Below are positions 46,975 to 55,970 of a stretch of 64,000 nt of DNA, piece by piece. Below the pieces are notes generated by a model. It saw nothing but the letters and a program-made list of their open reading frames with translations, did not search any database and was not told the origin of the DNA. The stretch spans positions 1 through 64,000 of the forward strand of contig DWWD01000026.1 of the NCBI GenBank assembly GCA_019119895.1, written 5' to 3'. Every line of letters begins with the position of its first letter. Position 1 is the stretch's first letter. A program made the translations under genes and the position numbers. Source of the stretch: Candidatus Anaerostipes avistercoris (GTDB lineage: Bacteria; Bacillota; Clostridia; Lachnospirales; Lachnospiraceae).

Positions 46975-48375
46975 ATGGAAATGGCAAGGAAAAGAGAAGC
47001 AGAAGAAAGCCGTCTGCTTCAGGAATTTCACGAGATGATTGATTATAATATGAAAGAAATGCAGCAGTGTCTGGTGGCGGCAGGAAAATTGTTCTGTAAT
47101 TATGAAAAAAATCAGAGGGCCGGCCGGGGTGCCAGAGAGGTAGTGGAGAGTGTGATTTTAAAAGAATGCGTAGGCTGTCAGGAAAGAAATTCCTGCCGGT
47201 TTACTGTAGAAGACAAAGACAGACTGGGGCAGATGATGGAAGAGCAGGGAGGCTTAAGCATCGCAAATTTCCGCAGCTGTCATACATGTCAGAAAGCACA
47301 GGATTTTGTGGAGGAGGCAAACCGCATTTACGAGAGGGAATTGTTTGTGAAATCAATGGAGCAGGGAGCCAGGCAGATGCGGCAGATGGTGGGACGGCAG
47401 TACATAGAGGCCGGGCAGATGCTTGGGGAGTTTTCCGGAGGCCAGTTTCATTCATCGGAGGAAAACAAACGTCTTTATATGAAGATATTAAAGGGATTCT
47501 CCAGGGGAAATCTGAAAGTCAGAGAAATTTATTTCTATGAAAATCAGGAAAGGGGAAAACAGATTTATCTGTATCTGAAAAAAAGAAAGGGAAAAGAAAT
47601 ACCGGCGAGACAGGCAGCAGCCATGCTGTCGCAGGTCGTCCAGAGAAAGATGGAAGTGCTGCCGGGGCAGAAGAAAATGATAGGGCATAAATATGAAATG
47701 TTTGGGTTTGCGCCTGCGGCTAAATTTCATGTGCTGGGAGGCGTTTTGTCTGTGCCGTATCAGGAAGGCAGTCCCAACGGAGACAGTTTTTCCATGGATC
47801 ATATGGGAAAAAAGAGGTTTGTATCCATGATTTCAGACGGAATGGGAACCGGGGAAGCGGCCAGAGAGGAGAGCCGCAGAGCCATTGAAATCCTGGAAGA
47901 ACTGCTGGGAGCGGGAATTCAAGAAAATCAGGCGATCCGCATGTGGCAGTCGATGTTTTCCTTCTGGACAGAAAAGGAGCGATATGCCACACTGGATTAT
48001 TTTCAGCTGGATTTATTTGCGGGAGTGGGAACTTTTTTGAAAATCGGAGCCTGCCCCTGCTTTCTGAAGCGAAAGGGAAAAGCGGAAATTATAGAAACAG
48101 AAAGTCTTCCGGTGGGATTTTCTGAGAACGGAGAGCTGCCGTTTTACCGAAAAAAACTGGAAAGCGAGGATCTGGTGCTGCAGATCAGCGACGGTGTGAT
48201 AGACGCTCTGGGAGAGGATGCGCCAGAACGGATCCGGACATATATGGAAGAAATCCATGCAATCCGGCCCCAGGCGTTTGCGGAGCAGCTGTTTCATAAG
48301 ATTGAAAAAGCGCCGGGCTACGAAAAAACGGATGATATGACGATTCTTGCCCTGGGAATCTGGGATAGGTATTGA
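46975..48375 (+). CDS. spoIIE: SpoIIE-type phosphatase without the membrane domain
   Basis: A 466-residue protein matching the cytosolic part of SpoIIE, the phosphatase that turns on sigma F in the forespore. The central Cys-containing region (CVGCQERNSC; CHTCQKA) is followed by the PP2C domain (about 255-466) with metal-binding Asp motifs SDGMGTGEAA, ISDGV and DDMTILA. The Bacillus protein is about 827 residues and begins with ten membrane helices, which are absent here; ATG 46975 has a strong AGGAGGAA site, so this is a bona fide start. It directly follows the sugar island. Confidence 0.85.
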   Translation: MEMARKREAEESRLLQEFHEMIDYNMKEMQQCLVAAGKLFCNYEKNQRAGRGAREVVESVILKECVGCQERNSCRFTVEDKDRLGQMMEEQGGLSIANFRSCHTCQKAQDFVEEANRIYERELFVKSMEQGARQMRQMVGRQYIEAGQMLGEFSGGQFHSSEENKRLYMKILKGFSRGNLKVREIYFYENQERGKQIYLYLKKRKGKEIPARQAAAMLSQVVQRKMEVLPGQKKMIGHKYEMFGFAPAAKFHVLGGVLSVPYQEGSPNGDSFSMDHMGKKRFVSMISDGMGTGEAAREESRRAIEILEELLGAGIQENQAIRMWQSMFSFWTEKERYATLDYFQLDLFAGVGTFLKIGACPCFLKRKGKAEIIETESLPVGFSENGELPFYRKKLESEDLVLQISDGVIDALGEDAPERIRTYMEEIHAIRPQAFAEQLFHKIEKAPGYEKTDDMTILALGIWDRY

Positions 48376-48406
48376 ATGGAAGTGGCAGGAATGATAAACT
48401 CAGCAT

Positions 48407-49765
48407 ATGGAAAAAGTAATAGAATTTATAAAAAGAGAAACATTAATAACACAAGGTGATGATATTACAGCAGGGATTTCCGGAGGTGCGGATTCGGTTT
48501 ATCTTCTGAGGGTGCTGTGCCGGCTTCGGGAGAAAATGGACATCCGGATCCAGGCGGTTCATGTCAATCACCAGATCCGCCGGGAAGCAGCGGCAGATCA
48601 GAAGTTTGTGGAAGATTTGTGCCGGAAACTTCATGTGCCCTGCAGTGTCGTTTCAGTGGACGTACCGGCCAGAGCCAGGGAAGAGAAACTGTCTCTTGAG
48701 GAAGCGGGACGAAAAGTACGGTATGAGGCATTTTACAGGGCTGTGAAGGGAAAAAAGAATGGAAAAATCGCCGTGGCGCATCATCAGAATGATCAGGCAG
48801 AGACATTTCTGTTCCGTGTTGCCAGAGGCACCGGACTGGAAGGCGCCGGAGCCATGAAACCGGCAGATTTTCCGCTGATTCGACCGCTTTTGTGCATGCA
48901 GAAACAGGAAATCATAGAGGCGCTGGAGACTATGGGACAGGACTGGGTGGAAGATGCCAGCAATGAAGATACAGCTTACGCGAGGAATCAGATTCGCTGT
49001 CATGTCATACCACCTCTTGAAGAAGTGAATCCCAGAGCCGTGGCGCATATTGCATCTCTGACGGAAGATTTGCAGGAAGCAGGAGCATTTCTGGAAAAGG
49101 AAATCAGAAATGCCTGCCAGAAGGTGGTAGAAAAACAGGAAAACCGCAGGAAAATCTCTGTCACCGGTCTTAAACGGCAGGACTTGTGGATGCAGAAGCA
49201 GATCATAAAAAGAACACTGGAAGAAGAAGCAGGGAAAAAGAAAGATATTGAGAAGAGACATGTCCAGCAGGTGCTGGAACTGGCAGATAAAGAGACTGGA
49301 AAAAGGATTTCTCTTCCATATAAACTGACTGCTGAAAAAAGTTATCAGGAATTATATATAGGAAGAGAAGAAAAACAGAAAAAAGGTGTTCGGAAAGGCA
49401 GGCTTGTGCAGGAGAAACTGAAGGATTTATTAAATATCACTGAAAAAGATTGTATCAAAATCATTGATTATGATAGAATAGAAAAAGGTATTCGTTTACG
49501 CTGCAGGGAACCGGGAGATTTCTTTACTTTTGGTCCCGAAGAGAAGAAAAAATCTTTGAATCGGTATTTTATCGATGAAAAGATTCCAAGGCATCTTAGA
49601 GATCAGATACCGCTGGCTGCGGACGGGAACCATATTGTATGGATCATAGGGAGAAGAGTGAGCAGCCATTATAAAGTTTCAGATACGACCACTCACTATC
49701 TGAAACTGGAATTCAAAAGAGAAGGAGATGAAGCACATGCCGAAGATCAGAGAATTGATTTCTGA
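48407..49765 (+). CDS. tilS: tRNA(Ile)-lysidine synthase
   Basis: A 452-residue essential enzyme that converts C34 of tRNA-Ile(CAU) to lysidine. PP-loop motif SGGADSVYLL at residues about 25-34, HHQNDQAETFLFR in the catalytic part, and the TilS substrate-binding domains to the C-terminus. The ribosome site is weak. Same position as in Bacillus, before hpt and ftsH; the end overlaps hpt. Confidence 0.95.
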   Translation: MEKVIEFIKRETLITQGDDITAGISGGADSVYLLRVLCRLREKMDIRIQAVHVNHQIRREAAADQKFVEDLCRKLHVPCSVVSVDVPARAREEKLSLEEAGRKVRYEAFYRAVKGKKNGKIAVAHHQNDQAETFLFRVARGTGLEGAGAMKPADFPLIRPLLCMQKQEIIEALETMGQDWVEDASNEDTAYARNQIRCHVIPPLEEVNPRAVAHIASLTEDLQEAGAFLEKEIRNACQKVVEKQENRRKISVTGLKRQDLWMQKQIIKRTLEEEAGKKKDIEKRHVQQVLELADKETGKRISLPYKLTAEKSYQELYIGREEKQKKGVRKGRLVQEKLKDLLNITEKDCIKIIDYDRIEKGIRLRCREPGDFFTFGPEEKKKSLNRYFIDEKIPRHLRDQIPLAADGNHIVWIIGRRVSSHYKVSDTTTHYLKLEFKREGDEAHAEDQRIDF

Positions 49766-50252
49766 GGAAAGAGTAAATCAGAGGATTGCTGAGATGGGAG
49801 AGAAGATCAGCAAAGATTATGAAGGGAAAGAGGTACATCTGATCGCAATTTTAAAAGGAAGTGTTTTCTTTGCCTGTGAACTGGCAAAGAGGATCACGGT
49901 TCCGGTGACAATGGATTTTATGTCTGTTTCCAGTTATGGAGATTCCAGGGAATCTTCCGGAATCGTTAAGATTGCGAAAGATCTGGATGAACCGATTCAG
50001 GATAAAGAAGTGCTTGTAGTCGAGGATATCATTGATTCCGGAAAAACATTAAATCACTTAAAGCCAATGCTTCTGAGCAGAGGCCCGGCATCCCTGAAAC
50101 TGTGCACTCTGCTGAACAAGCCGGAGCGCCGGGAAGTGGATGTGGAAGTGGAATACATTGGATTTGATGTGCCGGATGAATTTGTCGTTGGATACGGACT
50201 TGATGTAGCACAAAAATACCGCAATCTGCCTTACATTGGAATTGCGGAGTAG
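49737..50252 (+). CDS. hpt: Hypoxanthine phosphoribosyltransferase
   Basis: A 171-residue purine salvage enzyme that makes IMP or GMP from hypoxanthine or guanine and PRPP. PRPP-binding motif VLVVEDIIDSGKT and the flexible-loop MSVSSYGDS are present. ATG 49737 lies nine bases after AGAAGGAG; ATG 49728 abuts that site. It overlaps the end of tilS. Confidence 0.96.
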   Translation: MPKIRELISEERVNQRIAEMGEKISKDYEGKEVHLIAILKGSVFFACELAKRITVPVTMDFMSVSSYGDSRESSGIVKIAKDLDEPIQDKEVLVVEDIIDSGKTLNHLKPMLLSRGPASLKLCTLLNKPERREVDVEVEYIGFDVPDEFVVGYGLDVAQKYRNLPYIGIAE

Positions 50253-50270
50253 TAGAGAGGAGACACAATT

Positions 50271-52091
50271 TTGAACCCGAAGAGAAGCAGTAATGGATTT
50301 TTGATCATTATACTTCTGCTTGCAATAGGAATATATTATTTTTCGACTACATTGCATACAGGAAGCAGTGATTATTCTTACAGGACTTTTTTAAATGATG
50401 TAAGGGATCATAAAGTCCAGAGTGTAACCATTGAGCAGAACAGAGAAGTTCCGACCGGAACACTGACCGCAGAGTATGAGGGAGATGAGTACAGGACCTG
50501 TCAGCTGACTGATGTGAATCAGGCATTGGATGACATTGAAGAGGCAGATTCTGATTTGGCAGAAGAAGTGAATCTGGAAGGAATTGACCGAAGCGGAGAG
50601 ATGATATCGAATCTGCTGGGAATTATTCTTCCGGTCGGCGTGGTCATTTTCTTTATGGTAATGATGATGCGTCAGAACGGCGGCGGGAATGGAAAGATGA
50701 TGGATTTCGGAAAGAGCCGGGCCAAACTGGCCAGTCCAAATGGAAAGAAAGTAACATTCCAGGATGTTGCCGGATTGGATGAAGAAAAAGAAGAACTGGC
50801 GGAAGTGGTAGAGTTTCTGAAGAATCCTGCCAAGTTTATCAAAATCGGAGCAAGGATTCCGAAGGGGGTCCTTCTGGTAGGACCTCCTGGAACAGGAAAA
50901 ACTTTGCTTGCGAAGGCCGTGGCAGGTGAGGCCAATGTGCCGTTTTTCAGCATTTCCGGTTCTGATTTCGTAGAAATGTTCGTCGGCGTCGGAGCGGCCC
51001 GTGTCCGTGACCTGTTTGCGGAAGCAAAAAAGAACGCGCCTTGTATCGTATTTATCGATGAGATCGACGCAGTGGCAAGACGAAGAGGCTCCGGTCTTGG
51101 AGGCGGCCACGATGAGAGAGAACAGACATTGAATCAGATGCTGGTGGAAATGGATGGTTTTGGCGTAAATGAAGGAATCATTATGATCGCCGCAACCAAC
51201 CGTGTGGATATCCTGGATCCTGCTATTCTGCGTCCGGGACGTTTTGACCGTAAGGTTGGCGTGGGACGTCCGGATGTGAAAGGAAGAGAAGAGATCCTGA
51301 AAGTACACTGCCGTGAGAAGCCTCTGGGAGATGATGTGGATCTCCATGAGATCGCCAGAACGACAGCTGGATTTGTCGGCGCGGATCTGGAGAATCTGAT
51401 GAATGAGGCGGCAATCCAGGCAGCAAGAGAGAACAGAGCTTATATCGTAAAAGAAGATATTGACAAGGCATTTATCAAAGTCGGAATCGGAACAGAGAAG
51501 AAGAGCAGAATCGTTCCGGAAAGTGAGAAGAAGATCACAGCTTACCACGAATCCGGTCATGCGCTGCTGTTCCATCTGCTTCCGGATGTGGGACCGGTCT
51601 ATACGGTTTCTATTATCCCGACCGGAACCGGAGCAGCCGGCTATACCATGCCGCTGCCGGAGAATGATAATGTGTTCATGACCAAAGGCAAAATGATCCA
51701 GGAAATCATGGTAAGCCTTGGCGGACGTATTGCGGAAGAGCTGATTTTTGATGATATAACCACAGGCGCGTCTCAGGATATCAAACAGGTAACGCAGTAT
51801 GCGCGCGCCATGGTGACAAAATACGGTATGTCTGATGAACTGGGACTGATCAATTATGACAGCGGGGAGAGCGATGAGGTCTTTCTGGGCAAAGAAATCG
51901 GACAGCAGAGACCGTATGGCGAGGACACACAGGCGGTTATTGACAAAGAAGTGAAGAAGATTGTAAATCAGTGTTATAAAGATGCGAAAGCAATGATCGA
52001 GGAGAACATTGATACACTTCACAAATGTGCTCAGAGACTTCTGGAAAAAGAGAGAATTGATCAGAAGGAATTTGAATCACTTTTTGAGTAA
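50271..52091 (+). CDS. ftsH: ATP-dependent zinc metalloprotease FtsH
   Basis: A 606-residue membrane protease: two N-terminal membrane helices, AAA domain with GPPGTGKT (about 203), second region of homology, and protease domain with HESGH (about 426). It degrades membrane and regulatory proteins. Starts at TTG 50271 behind AGAGGAG, 18 bases after hpt. Confidence 0.96.
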   Translation: MNPKRSSNGFLIIILLLAIGIYYFSTTLHTGSSDYSYRTFLNDVRDHKVQSVTIEQNREVPTGTLTAEYEGDEYRTCQLTDVNQALDDIEEADSDLAEEVNLEGIDRSGEMISNLLGIILPVGVVIFFMVMMMRQNGGGNGKMMDFGKSRAKLASPNGKKVTFQDVAGLDEEKEELAEVVEFLKNPAKFIKIGARIPKGVLLVGPPGTGKTLLAKAVAGEANVPFFSISGSDFVEMFVGVGAARVRDLFAEAKKNAPCIVFIDEIDAVARRRGSGLGGGHDEREQTLNQMLVEMDGFGVNEGIIMIAATNRVDILDPAILRPGRFDRKVGVGRPDVKGREEILKVHCREKPLGDDVDLHEIARTTAGFVGADLENLMNEAAIQAARENRAYIVKEDIDKAFIKVGIGTEKKSRIVPESEKKITAYHESGHALLFHLLPDVGPVYTVSIIPTGTGAAGYTMPLPENDNVFMTKGKMIQEIMVSLGGRIAEELIFDDITTGASQDIKQVTQYARAMVTKYGMSDELGLINYDSGESDEVFLGKEIGQQRPYGEDTQAVIDKEVKKIVNQCYKDAKAMIEENIDTLHKCAQRLLEKERIDQKEFESLFE

Positions 52092-52107
52092 AATTTCACA
52101 AAAAGAC

Positions 52108-52136
52108 TTGCATTTTACCTGACAATGACGTATAAT
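52108..52136 (+). promoter_or_regulatory. Promoter of tRNA-Tyr/tRNA-Leu
   Basis: TTGCAT, 17 bases, TATAAT, ending 23 bases before tRNA-Tyr. Confidence 0.85.
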
Positions 52137-52154
52137 TCGTAGTTGTCAGGTAAA
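52114..52154. other. Inverted repeat spanning the tRNA promoter
   Basis: TTTACCTGACAA (52114-52125) and TTGTCAGGTAAA (52143-52154), 12-base perfect arms. One arm fills the promoter spacer, the other covers the expected transcription start and ends five bases before the tRNA. Could be an operator or a terminator for read-through from ftsH. Confidence 0.6.
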
Positions 52155-52159
52155 TATCT

Positions 52160-52241
52160 GGTGGGATTCCCGAGTGGCCAAAGGGGGCAGACTGTAAATC
52201 TGTTGGCAACGCCTTCGAAGGTTCGAATCCTTCTCCCACCA
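52160..52241 (+). tRNA. tRNA-Tyr (anticodon GTA)
   Basis: 82 bases, class II with long variable arm. Acceptor GGTGGGA/TCCCACC, anticodon loop CTGTAAA, T arm AGGTTCGAATCCT. Confidence 0.95.
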
Positions 52242-52252
52242 TTTGCTCGCTG

Positions 52253-52338
52253 GCCGCAGTGGCGGAACTGGCAGACGCGCGGGACTTAAAATCCCGTTCG
52301 AGTTAAATCGAGTACCGGTTCGATTCCGGTCTGCGGCA
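52253..52338 (+). tRNA. tRNA-Leu (anticodon TAA)
   Basis: 86 bases, class II. Acceptor GCCGCAG/CTGCGGC, anticodon stem CGGGA/TCCCG with loop CTTAAAA, T arm CCGGTTCGATTCCGG. Eleven bases after tRNA-Tyr, so cotranscribed. Confidence 0.95.
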
Positions 52339-52475
52339 TTCAGGAAGATGTGTTTTGAATTCTCAGAAGAGAGTTTAAAGCACTTTTTTTATTTTACGGG
52401 AAATATTTATTTACTCATGTCAGAGTGCTTGATACAATGAGAAAGAGGGAAAAGTGAGAAAGGAAGAAAAAGCGT

Positions 52476-53417
52476 ATGAGAAAAAGTTTTATTTTAGGAT
52501 TGTGCCTGAGCCTGGCTGTTTTTGCGGCCGCATGCAGCCGTTCCGGCGGCACGGCATCGCAGGAAAGCGGCGGAAGCCAGACAGCCCGGACAACGACAGA
52601 GGCGGCTGGAACAGAATATGAGACTTCGTCAGAGACAGCTGCATCTGGCAGCATTGACAGTACGGCAGCATCTGCCGGTTCATCTTATGGAAGCCAGTCA
52701 TCTTCCAGCGATGTGACAGATACTTATCCGGTCAGCCGTCTGGAAGGAGCGAATGGATTTTACCGTCTGGAATCTGATGGTGATACGGCAGCCAGCCTGT
52801 GGAAGAATACGGCAGAGAGGACAAAAGTGAAAAGCTTTAATGGAAAAGATTATGGATACCGCTCATGGGAAGGGGCTTATCTTTGTGCAGGAGAGAGAGA
52901 TCCGCTGAGAATCAATGTAAGCGGAGGACAAAAGCTCTTATTTGTTTGTTCAAAGTATAATTATCAGCCGGAAGCACTGAAACTGTATCCGCTGTCTCAG
53001 ATTGGCTATGGAAATGAAGCATTATTCCACAAATACAGAATACACAATCTTGACACGTTCGAAGGGATTGATGTCTCCGAAACAAACAATAGCACAGAAA
53101 GTTTTAATCAGGCGGTGAAAAGTACGGGAGTACAGGCTTATCCATATGAAACGTCAGCCAATTATGAATATGAAGCTTTGCTGACAAAGACAAAAAACAA
53201 AATGATACGATATGGACAGTACAGCGGAACGAATTATCAGGAAGAAGAGGCTCAGATGTATTACACGTACTATATGGCTGAATTAAAAGATGAAGTGCAG
53301 TCTCCTCTTCAGAAAACGACCAAAGGATATTTTACGACAGATTTTTCCAATGTGCCGAAAGGCCAGTATCTGTTATATGATCAGGTGCTTGGAAGTTATC
53401 TGATCAATGTACAGTAG
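52476..53417 (+). CDS. Putative secreted lipoprotein
   Basis: A 313-residue protein with a signal peptide and lipobox FAAAC (Cys20), then a Ser/Thr/Ala-rich linker of about 60 residues and a globular part from about 83 with many Tyr and Gly (YPVSRLEGANGFYRLESDG; the end reads YLLYDQVLGSYLINV). No known domain. Stand-alone gene after the tRNAs. Probably displayed on the outer face of the membrane. Confidence 0.8.
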   Translation: MRKSFILGLCLSLAVFAAACSRSGGTASQESGGSQTARTTTEAAGTEYETSSETAASGSIDSTAASAGSSYGSQSSSSDVTDTYPVSRLEGANGFYRLESDGDTAASLWKNTAERTKVKSFNGKDYGYRSWEGAYLCAGERDPLRINVSGGQKLLFVCSKYNYQPEALKLYPLSQIGYGNEALFHKYRIHNLDTFEGIDVSETNNSTESFNQAVKSTGVQAYPYETSANYEYEALLTKTKNKMIRYGQYSGTNYQEEEAQMYYTYYMAELKDEVQSPLQKTTKGYFTTDFSNVPKGQYLLYDQVLGSYLINVQ

Positions 53418-53672
53418 AGATAAGACTTCAGATTTGTGATGGCAGGTCTGAAGTTTTTCTTTGGTGAAAAATAATGTGATTTGAAGCAAATGTTTGATGA
53501 CGAAGGGAAAAGCATCCCAGGATATGTTTCTTCTTTAGTTCCTTCCGGGAGGCGTATATGGCGTAAATCGCAGCTGCGGCTTCTGAAATCCAGAAGGCGC
53601 ACCTTGCATTTCCCCGATTCTGTTATATAATGAACGATATGTAAGAACATCAGAAAAGATAAGGAAGAAGAT

Positions 53673-54632
53673 ATGCTGGAAATTCAATATAGAGAAATGA
53701 AAAATAAAGGAATTGAAATCCTCCGGTGTTTCGGGAAAGATTCTTCGGTGCGCCTTCCTGATGAGATCAATGGGAAACCTGTGCTGAAAATCGGTGATTA
53801 TGCATTCTCCGGGCACAAACGAAAAGAAGATGAGGCGGAGACGATCCGGATCGGAGAGGATCTTTTCGAAGAAAAAAATCCGGAGATGATCTGCGGTCCG
53901 AAAGTAGAGGAAGTGTATCTTCCGGTGCATGTGGAGGAGATTGGAAGATATGCTTTTTATGGATGTGTCAATCTGCGGCTTCTGGGATTCTCAGATTCTC
54001 TGCTGAGAACCGGAACCGGTATTTTTACGGGATGTAAGCTCCGGGAAATCCGGCTGGATCTGTATCACGGAGAAAAAACGGCGCTGAAAGATGTGGCGGG
54101 AGACACCAGATTTCCGGTAACAGTCAGAATCCGGGATCATCAGGACGGTCGCGAGGCTTCTCTGTTTTTCCCGGAATATTATGAGGAGTCGGTGGAAAAT
54201 ACACCGGCCAGAATTGTGGAACTTCATTTCCACGGAACCGGCTATCAGTACCGGCAGTGCTTTTTCCAGGGGAAGCTGGATTATGAAAAATATGACGCCT
54301 TGTTTTCGGTGGCTTCTGTGCAGGAAGATCCGGAAATCGCCTGGGAAATTGCTCTGGGACGGGTTTTGTATCCGTACCGGCTGACAGAGGAACACAGGAA
54401 CGAATATCTGGATTACATGAGAGAGAATCTGAATGAGATTCTGGACCGGCTGCTGGCAGAGGAAAATGTCCGGGCGTTTCATATGTTTGCCGAAGAAGAT
54501 GTCTGGACAAGAGAAACCATGGAGACGGCAATCGACCGGGCGGCCGCCCGGAATAAGACAGAGATTCTGAGTCTTCTTATGGATGAGCAGAACCGCCGGT
54601 TTCCGAAGAAAAAGAAAACATTTGATTTATAA
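53673..54632 (+). CDS. BspA-type leucine-rich repeat protein heading the VWA-MoxR operon
   Basis: A 319-residue cytosolic protein. The N-terminal half has LRR_5-like repeats (IGDYAFSGHKRK; VEEIGRYAFYGCVNLRLL), a type usually seen in surface proteins, but there is no signal peptide. The C-terminal half is helical and ends in repeats such as AEENVRAFHMFAEEDVW and NKTEILSLLMDEQNRRF that look ankyrin-like. It lies 15 bases before a VWA protein gene, and presumably serves as a recognition partner of the complex. Confidence 0.75.
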   Translation: MLEIQYREMKNKGIEILRCFGKDSSVRLPDEINGKPVLKIGDYAFSGHKRKEDEAETIRIGEDLFEEKNPEMICGPKVEEVYLPVHVEEIGRYAFYGCVNLRLLGFSDSLLRTGTGIFTGCKLREIRLDLYHGEKTALKDVAGDTRFPVTVRIRDHQDGREASLFFPEYYEESVENTPARIVELHFHGTGYQYRQCFFQGKLDYEKYDALFSVASVQEDPEIAWEIALGRVLYPYRLTEEHRNEYLDYMRENLNEILDRLLAEENVRAFHMFAEEDVWTRETMETAIDRAAARNKTEILSLLMDEQNRRFPKKKKTFDL

Positions 54633-54647
54633 CAGAGGGAAAGAACA

Positions 54648-55970
54648 GTGGAAGAGAATATAAATGAGAGCCTCAGCAGACTGGGGCAGAAAATCCTTGA
54701 AATGGCGAGAAATGAATTGTATATTCATATGCGGTTTCTGGACGTGGCTCTGAGCAGTTTTCTGTATGAGCCGGATCCGTCCATCCGGTGTGTGGCGACG
54801 GATGGAATTCATATGTTTTTTCATCCGGTCATGCTGGGAAATGTGTTTCAGAAGAACCGAATCTGGGTCAACCGGAGTTACCTGCATATGGTGCTTCACT
54901 GCATTTTGCACCATGTGACCCGGAGAGGAAGACGGGAAAAGATATTATGGAATCTGGCCTGCGACATTGCAGTGGAATCCATCATCGATCAATGGTATTT
55001 AAAATGCGTGCATTTCCCGCAGACAAGACTGCGAAAAGATATCTATGATCAGCTGTCTAAGGCCATGAAGGTGCTGACGGCGGAGGGGATTTACCGCCAG
55101 CTGGCAGGCTGGAATCTGGAAGATGACAAGATCAGAGAACTGGCCGCGGAATTTCAGAAGGACGAGCACGTTTACTGGCCGGATGATCCGAAGCAGGAAA
55201 TGCACCAGGAAGTAGAAAACCGGTGGAAAAATATCAGTGAAAAGACAGAGACCGATATGGAGACATTCTCCAGTGAACAGTCCAGTCAGGCAGGAGATCT
55301 GATGGGACAGATCCGGGTGGAAAACCGGGACCGCTATGACTACCGGGAATTTTTGCGGAAGTTTGCTGTGATGCGGGAGGAAGTGACGGTGGATCCGGAT
55401 TCCTTCGACTATGTATTTTACAGCTACGGCCTGTCCATGTATGGGAATATGCCGCTGATCGAGCCTCAGGAATGGAAGGAAGTCAAAAAGGTACAGGAAT
55501 TTGCCATTGTGATTGATACTTCCATGTCCTGTTCCGGGGATCTGGTGAAGAAATTTCTGGAAGAAACTTACGATATTTTAAGCGAAGAAAACAGCTTTTT
55601 CCATAAAGTTAATATCCATATCATCCAGTGTGACGAGCAGGTGCAGAATGACCGGAAAATCACAGATGAGAAAGAACTGAAAGAATATATGGAACATCTG
55701 GAGCTCCGGGGTGAGGGAGGCACGGATTTCCGGCCGGCCTTTGCCTATGTAAATCAGCTGATGGAAACCGGGCAGTTTCAGGATTTGAAGGGGCTGATTT
55801 ATTTTACCGACGGAAAGGGCGTTTATCCGAAAAAAATGCCCCCATACGAAACGGCCTTCATTTTCATGGAGGAAGAGTATGAGGATGTGGACGTTCCGCC
55901 CTGGGCAATGAAGCTGATTGTTACAGGGGAAGAGGATTTGAGTGAAGGAGAACAGGAAAATGAATATTAA
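54648..55970 (+). CDS. VWA-like protein with DUF2201 metallopeptidase-type N-terminus
   Basis: A 440-residue protein. The N-terminal half resembles the DUF2201 zincin-like domain, with WNLACDIAVE after the helix; where the family has HExxH this protein has H80-MVL-H84, so the catalytic Glu appears replaced by Met. The C-terminal half is a VWA-like domain with MIDAS motif DTSMS and the Thr/Asp positions in GEGGTDFRPAF and YFTDGKG. GTG 54648 follows AGAGGGA. VWA proteins of this type pair with a MoxR ATPase, here overlapping by 11 bases. Confidence 0.85.
   Translation: MEENINESLSRLGQKILEMARNELYIHMRFLDVALSSFLYEPDPSIRCVATDGIHMFFHPVMLGNVFQKNRIWVNRSYLHMVLHCILHHVTRRGRREKILWNLACDIAVESIIDQWYLKCVHFPQTRLRKDIYDQLSKAMKVLTAEGIYRQLAGWNLEDDKIRELAAEFQKDEHVYWPDDPKQEMHQEVENRWKNISEKTETDMETFSSEQSSQAGDLMGQIRVENRDRYDYREFLRKFAVMREEVTVDPDSFDYVFYSYGLSMYGNMPLIEPQEWKEVKKVQEFAIVIDTSMSCSGDLVKKFLEETYDILSEENSFFHKVNIHIIQCDEQVQNDRKITDEKELKEYMEHLELRGEGGTDFRPAFAYVNQLMETGQFQDLKGLIYFTDGKGVYPKKMPPYETAFIFMEEEYEDVDVPPWAMKLIVTGEEDLSEGEQENEY

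Noticed and set aside
50391-52022. Long open frame (543 codons) on the minus strand
   Set aside because: It is antisense to ftsH over its whole length, has no ribosome site and gives a His/Ile/Arg-rich sequence unlike any protein. A shadow of codon bias in ftsH.
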